Origin: Lutraria lutraria
Lineage: Eukaryota; Mollusca; Bivalvia; Venerida; Mactridae
NCBI GenBank assembly: GCA_964023205.1
Contig: OZ026847.1
Location: 5,764,819-5,828,818 of the forward strand
DNA length: 64,000 bases
Reading direction: 5' to 3'
Position numbers and translations under genes: made by a program. The notes beneath the pieces are model-generated. The model was not told the DNA's origin. It was given only the letters and a program-made list of their open reading frames with translations, and did no database searches. Within the stretch, counting starts at the first letter, position 1, and each line of letters begins with the position of its first letter. Positions 61,201-64,000 of the stretch are shown in pieces.

Positions 61201-61774
61201 AAGGTAAAATTTAACGCCGGACAAAGACTGGTAACAAAAGCTCACTACTGTATGCTTTAGTTTGGAAGTTGGTACGATATGCTTTGGTCCGGTAAATGAA
61301 AATTTCTAATCGGAAGACAAATCTGTAGCGATATGAGTGATTTGCAAATGATTTCGATGTTCTAATTATTCAAAATGATGGTAGGACTGGTTATCTATAA
61401 ATATATGATATACTTACTTGGATTTTAAAAAACCAAAACAAATTTTGTATTTCCCACATAAAATTGACAATTAAAAACGTTAAACTACGACGTAAACGAA
61501 CTTTTACGCGGGACCAGTAAAAATCAAAGCACCGAGAGTACTGTCAGAAGCGAAATTTAAAATGTGTTAGATATTACTTTGTAGATGTGCATTAATAGAT
61601 GATACCAAAAACCTTTACATACATGTATGTATGTAGCGGGAGGGGTTTACGGGTGTGAGTCATTTATTGTAATTACAAAAAAAATGTGTGTACCGACAAA
61701 AATATTGAAAGAATGGAATATATGTCTGAATAATGCAAGAGGGACAAAGTATACCCGTCATCGCAACACTTCAA

Positions 61775-61818
61775 CAAAGACCTATACATACATGTATGTA
61801 CATGTATATAGGTCTTTG
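61775..61818. mobile_element. 44-bp palindromic mini-element, copy 2
   Basis: Arms 'caaagacctata' and 'tataggtctttg' around a 'catacatgtatgtacatg' core. ACTTCAA lies directly on both sides, and counting the shared C gives ACTTCAAC twice. Confidence 0.6.
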
Positions 61819-62165
61819 ACTTCAACATGTATATGAAAACGTGTGAGGCCGTGCACGTATTGTCCTGTTTAAAATACATCGATCAGGTTAGATAGCACCG
61901 ATAGTCCCCTTAATCAAATAGACTACTTTTTAAAAATTTAACTTAGCAATTTAATGACTTTCAGCCTCAAAATATGGCTGTACTGATTTCTTCAGATACT
62001 AGCTCTCTGATGCAACGAGGTTAATCATTCTGTAATTTAACTTGTAAATTGGTATTCGTTCATGCATTACTGTTCAGCAATATTTATACCTAAGGAAGAT
62101 AATCATTTTGAAGAAACATCCTATCTAGTATCAGTTGTTTCCCATTTCCTTTGGAACAATGAGAA

Positions 62166-62207
62166 CAAAGACCTATACTATATATGTATAGTATATATAG
62201 GTCTTTG
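62166..62207. mobile_element. 42-bp palindromic mini-element, copy 3
   Basis: The same arms around a 'ctatatatgtatagtata' core. Flanks 'atgagaac' and 'atgatagt' match at only five of eight positions, so a duplication here is doubtful. Confidence 0.45.
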
Positions 62208-63427
62208 ATGATAGTCTCACTGAATAGCATCCTCGATCTTTTTCGGTATATTTTTTGTATGTTTATTAATAAATACATATTAAATTGAAGGACCGCACTG
62301 TTTGCACGATTCAAGCATAAACATTTTTCATAAATTATTCTCATGCAAGTTATTATTACTTTGTTAAAACTTTAATTGATTGCATCATTAATTGTGACCA
62401 CATGTGAAGCACTCTATATTCCCAGTAAGCAAATTGTACGCCTTTTTTCGTCAAATAAAAAAAAAAAAAAAAACGGAGATGCATTGATGCATTATTCAAA
62501 ATATGTCAGGTTTAAACAGTTGATTACAATGCTATTGTCCTTCATATCATACAACAACCAAACCACCTAGTATAGCTACTCGAAATTAGTACATACATGT
62601 ATGTATAAATTTACGTACATTTGTGTATGTGTAATTTGGTTCGAATAATAAATAGTAAACAATATTGGCTAAAATAGAAACACGTGCTTATTTCGTGTGA
62701 ATAAATTACATGTGCACTAGTTAAAGAAACATACCAAGGAACAATCTTAATTATAATTAACATCCCCACGTATATATATTTTTATAATTTTAACAGACCA
62801 ATAAGTATGCGTACTATATTTAAGGTCCTGAAAAGTACATACGCATTATATTACGCCCATGTAATGATCTATATACATACTTCGTTGTTTAGTTTTTTGT
62901 TTGTTTTAATTCTACCAGTCCTTATGATTGATTTTCGCTTATATATGTGATCACACAATCGAGAGGCTGCCCTCGAAAATACCTCACAGAAAACTTTGGT
63001 ATCTGCATGGTGCTTAGCAACACTGTTACGTGTACAGATGATAGCGAATGCCTTGTAAGTAATGTCAGATTATCTACAATGTGTTATCCATTACGTAATC
63101 CGGCCTATTCTCCCACATAGCGTACGTGGAAATAAGAGATTGTGGATAATGGATATAAAATTAAGATGGAGAACCATGTTCTATCCCTGGTCATGAGCAC
63201 ACGTAATCTTCAGTCAAAATGTTTGTGGTATGCTGCCTGATTAATGTGCAATTCATAATAAATTATAAATGACGACAACTTATTTATGTTTATATATGCT
63301 TACATGTTTATATTTCAGAAATATTGTTTAGTATTTCGACATTTTCATGACGTAAATTATTGGTACAATCAAGGACTTATATACATAACATAAAGGTCCT
63401 TGGTACACTATATCAGATATAGATAAC

Positions 63428-63459
63428 AGAGACATAGATAACATGTTATCTATGTCTCT
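63428..63459. repeat. Perfect 32-bp palindrome
   Basis: 'agagacatagataaca' followed by its exact inverse. It lies about 300 bases upstream of the EFHD2 start. The arms differ from the AAAGACCTATA palindromes. Confidence 0.8.
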
Positions 63460-63479
63460 CAATAAATCAATAACAAAAA

Positions 63480-63757
63480 TCCGTATTTCGAAGACGCAAT
63501 GTTTTTTTCTATGCGAAATTGCCTGTGGTCGATTTATTTTGATGACGAATTAAGGTTTTTCCAACTTTACTTCCGGGTTTTGTCACGTGACGTACTGCAG
63601 CGTATTTCGGACTATCAACTGTCCCGGAAGACTTAATTATTTTATAGCAAGTGCTAGGAAGAATACAATACAATACTGTCGGTTTATAACTCATACCAGC
63701 GCAATTTATTTAAAGGTATTACTTATTGTTTAAAAACTATATAGATATAATAGGATA
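63480..63757 (+). promoter_or_regulatory. EFHD2 promoter and 5' UTR region
   Basis: CpG is dense compared with the flanks. It contains 'tcacgtgacgtactgca' near 63583, which joins an E-box (CACGTG) to a CRE-like TGACGT. It ends at the EFHD2 ATG. The start site is not located. Confidence 0.45.
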
Positions 63758-63921
63758 ATGGCTACCAACGAACTCGCAGAGAAACTGACAAGAAGATGTA
63801 ACATCAATGAAGGGGTGGAAGAAGGTTCATTGTCTCCACAGAGCAATGTGTTCAACCCTTATACTGAATTCAAGGAATTCTCCAGGAAACAGATTCAGGG
63901 CTTCCAAAAAACGTTCAATCA
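63758..63921 (+). CDS. EFHD2: EF-hand domain family member D (swiprosin), first coding exon only
   Basis: The exon encodes 54 complete codons plus two bases, then GTAAGT. The start MATNELAEKLTRR matches the swiprosin N-terminus, and SPQSNVFNPYTEFKEFSRKQI leads into the first EF-hand (FQKTFN...), as in vertebrate EFHD1/EFHD2 and insect Swip-1. The variable N-terminal spacer is shorter than in human EFHD2. The two EF-hands and C-terminal coiled coil must lie on exons beyond the window. Family members are calcium-dependent actin-bundling adaptors in the cytosol. Invertebrates usually have one gene equivalent to EFHD1 and EFHD2, so the symbol marks the family and not strict orthology. Confidence 0.88.
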
Positions 63922-64000
63922 GTAAGTTAATTATTATCTTAATTAGCTTCAAACCAGGAAGTTGACATTAAAAAATTGTTTTAAATAAAAATTTAATTCT

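Larger units (their letters stand above)
61201..63427. other. Upstream of EFHD2: palindromes, no gene seen
   Basis: Contains two palindromic mini-elements (listed separately) and a 17-A run at 62457-62473. No coding exon was recognised. Confidence 0.4.

Noticed and set aside
62457..62473. Poly-A run as the tail of a retroposed copy
   Set aside because: AATAAA-like sequence precedes it, but no recognisable upstream body or target duplication.

Overview
The window reads as invertebrate animal nuclear DNA: AT-rich, with GT-AG introns, long non-coding stretches, no operons, and many short non-autonomous transposons and tRNA-headed SINEs. Several repeats look like families I associate with bivalve molluscs: the AGCTCACCTG/GGTGAGCGATA element, a tandem 'tgaagatccaatcaaaa / tgacctagtgaccta' array, and fragments ending 'gcgggcgtagcaaaa' or 'gtttgcggggtataaa'. 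A lophotrochozoan, most likely a bivalve, is therefore my inference. No species can be named from the sequence.

Three host genes and one transposase can be modelled. (1) CTDNEP1 (Dullard), plus strand, seven coding exons from 1409 to 6769, encodes a complete 243-residue nuclear-envelope phosphatase with the DLDET catalytic motif. (2) A minus-strand gene with two coding exons (25614-25326 and 24261-22949) encodes a 533-residue protein: an N-terminal CARD, a cysteine cluster next to a basic patch that looks like a palmitoylated membrane anchor, a long charged linker, and a C-terminal helical domain I do not recognise. This is the most unusual protein here. (3) At the right edge, 63758-63921 is the first coding exon of an EF-hand D family gene (EFHD2/swiprosin); the rest lies outside the window. 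(4) An intact 558-codon DDE-type transposase ORF (39317-37641, minus) lies between arrays of short repeats, some of them shared by both flanks. Two further minus-strand open segments with good splice signals (50460-50333 and 43893-43794) may be exons of an unidentified gene or 5' exons of the CARD gene.

The rest is introns, possible long 3' UTRs and transposon debris. The 6.8-15 kb stretch is T-rich on the plus strand and 16.6-22.9 kb is A-rich, as expected if the convergent CTDNEP1 and CARD genes have long 3' transcribed regions meeting near 15-16.5 kb. CpG-rich patches before CTDNEP1 exon 1, near 33.65-34.0 kb (with a TATA box on the minus strand) and before EFHD2 exon 1 look like promoters.

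The clearest new observations concern mobile elements whose insertion scars can be read directly. One family has CAGTCTTC-like ends and 6-bp target duplications (four scorable copies, three of them exact). Another has CAGGG ends and 5-bp duplications (four copies, one inside a tandem repeat and one inside a SINE). Three palindromes of only 32-44 bp share AAAGACCTATA arms; two are flanked by 8-bp duplications. An 84-bp foldback occurs twice at identical length, each copy inside a different older repeat. I found no sign of CRISPR, a viral genome or a prokaryotic-style system.
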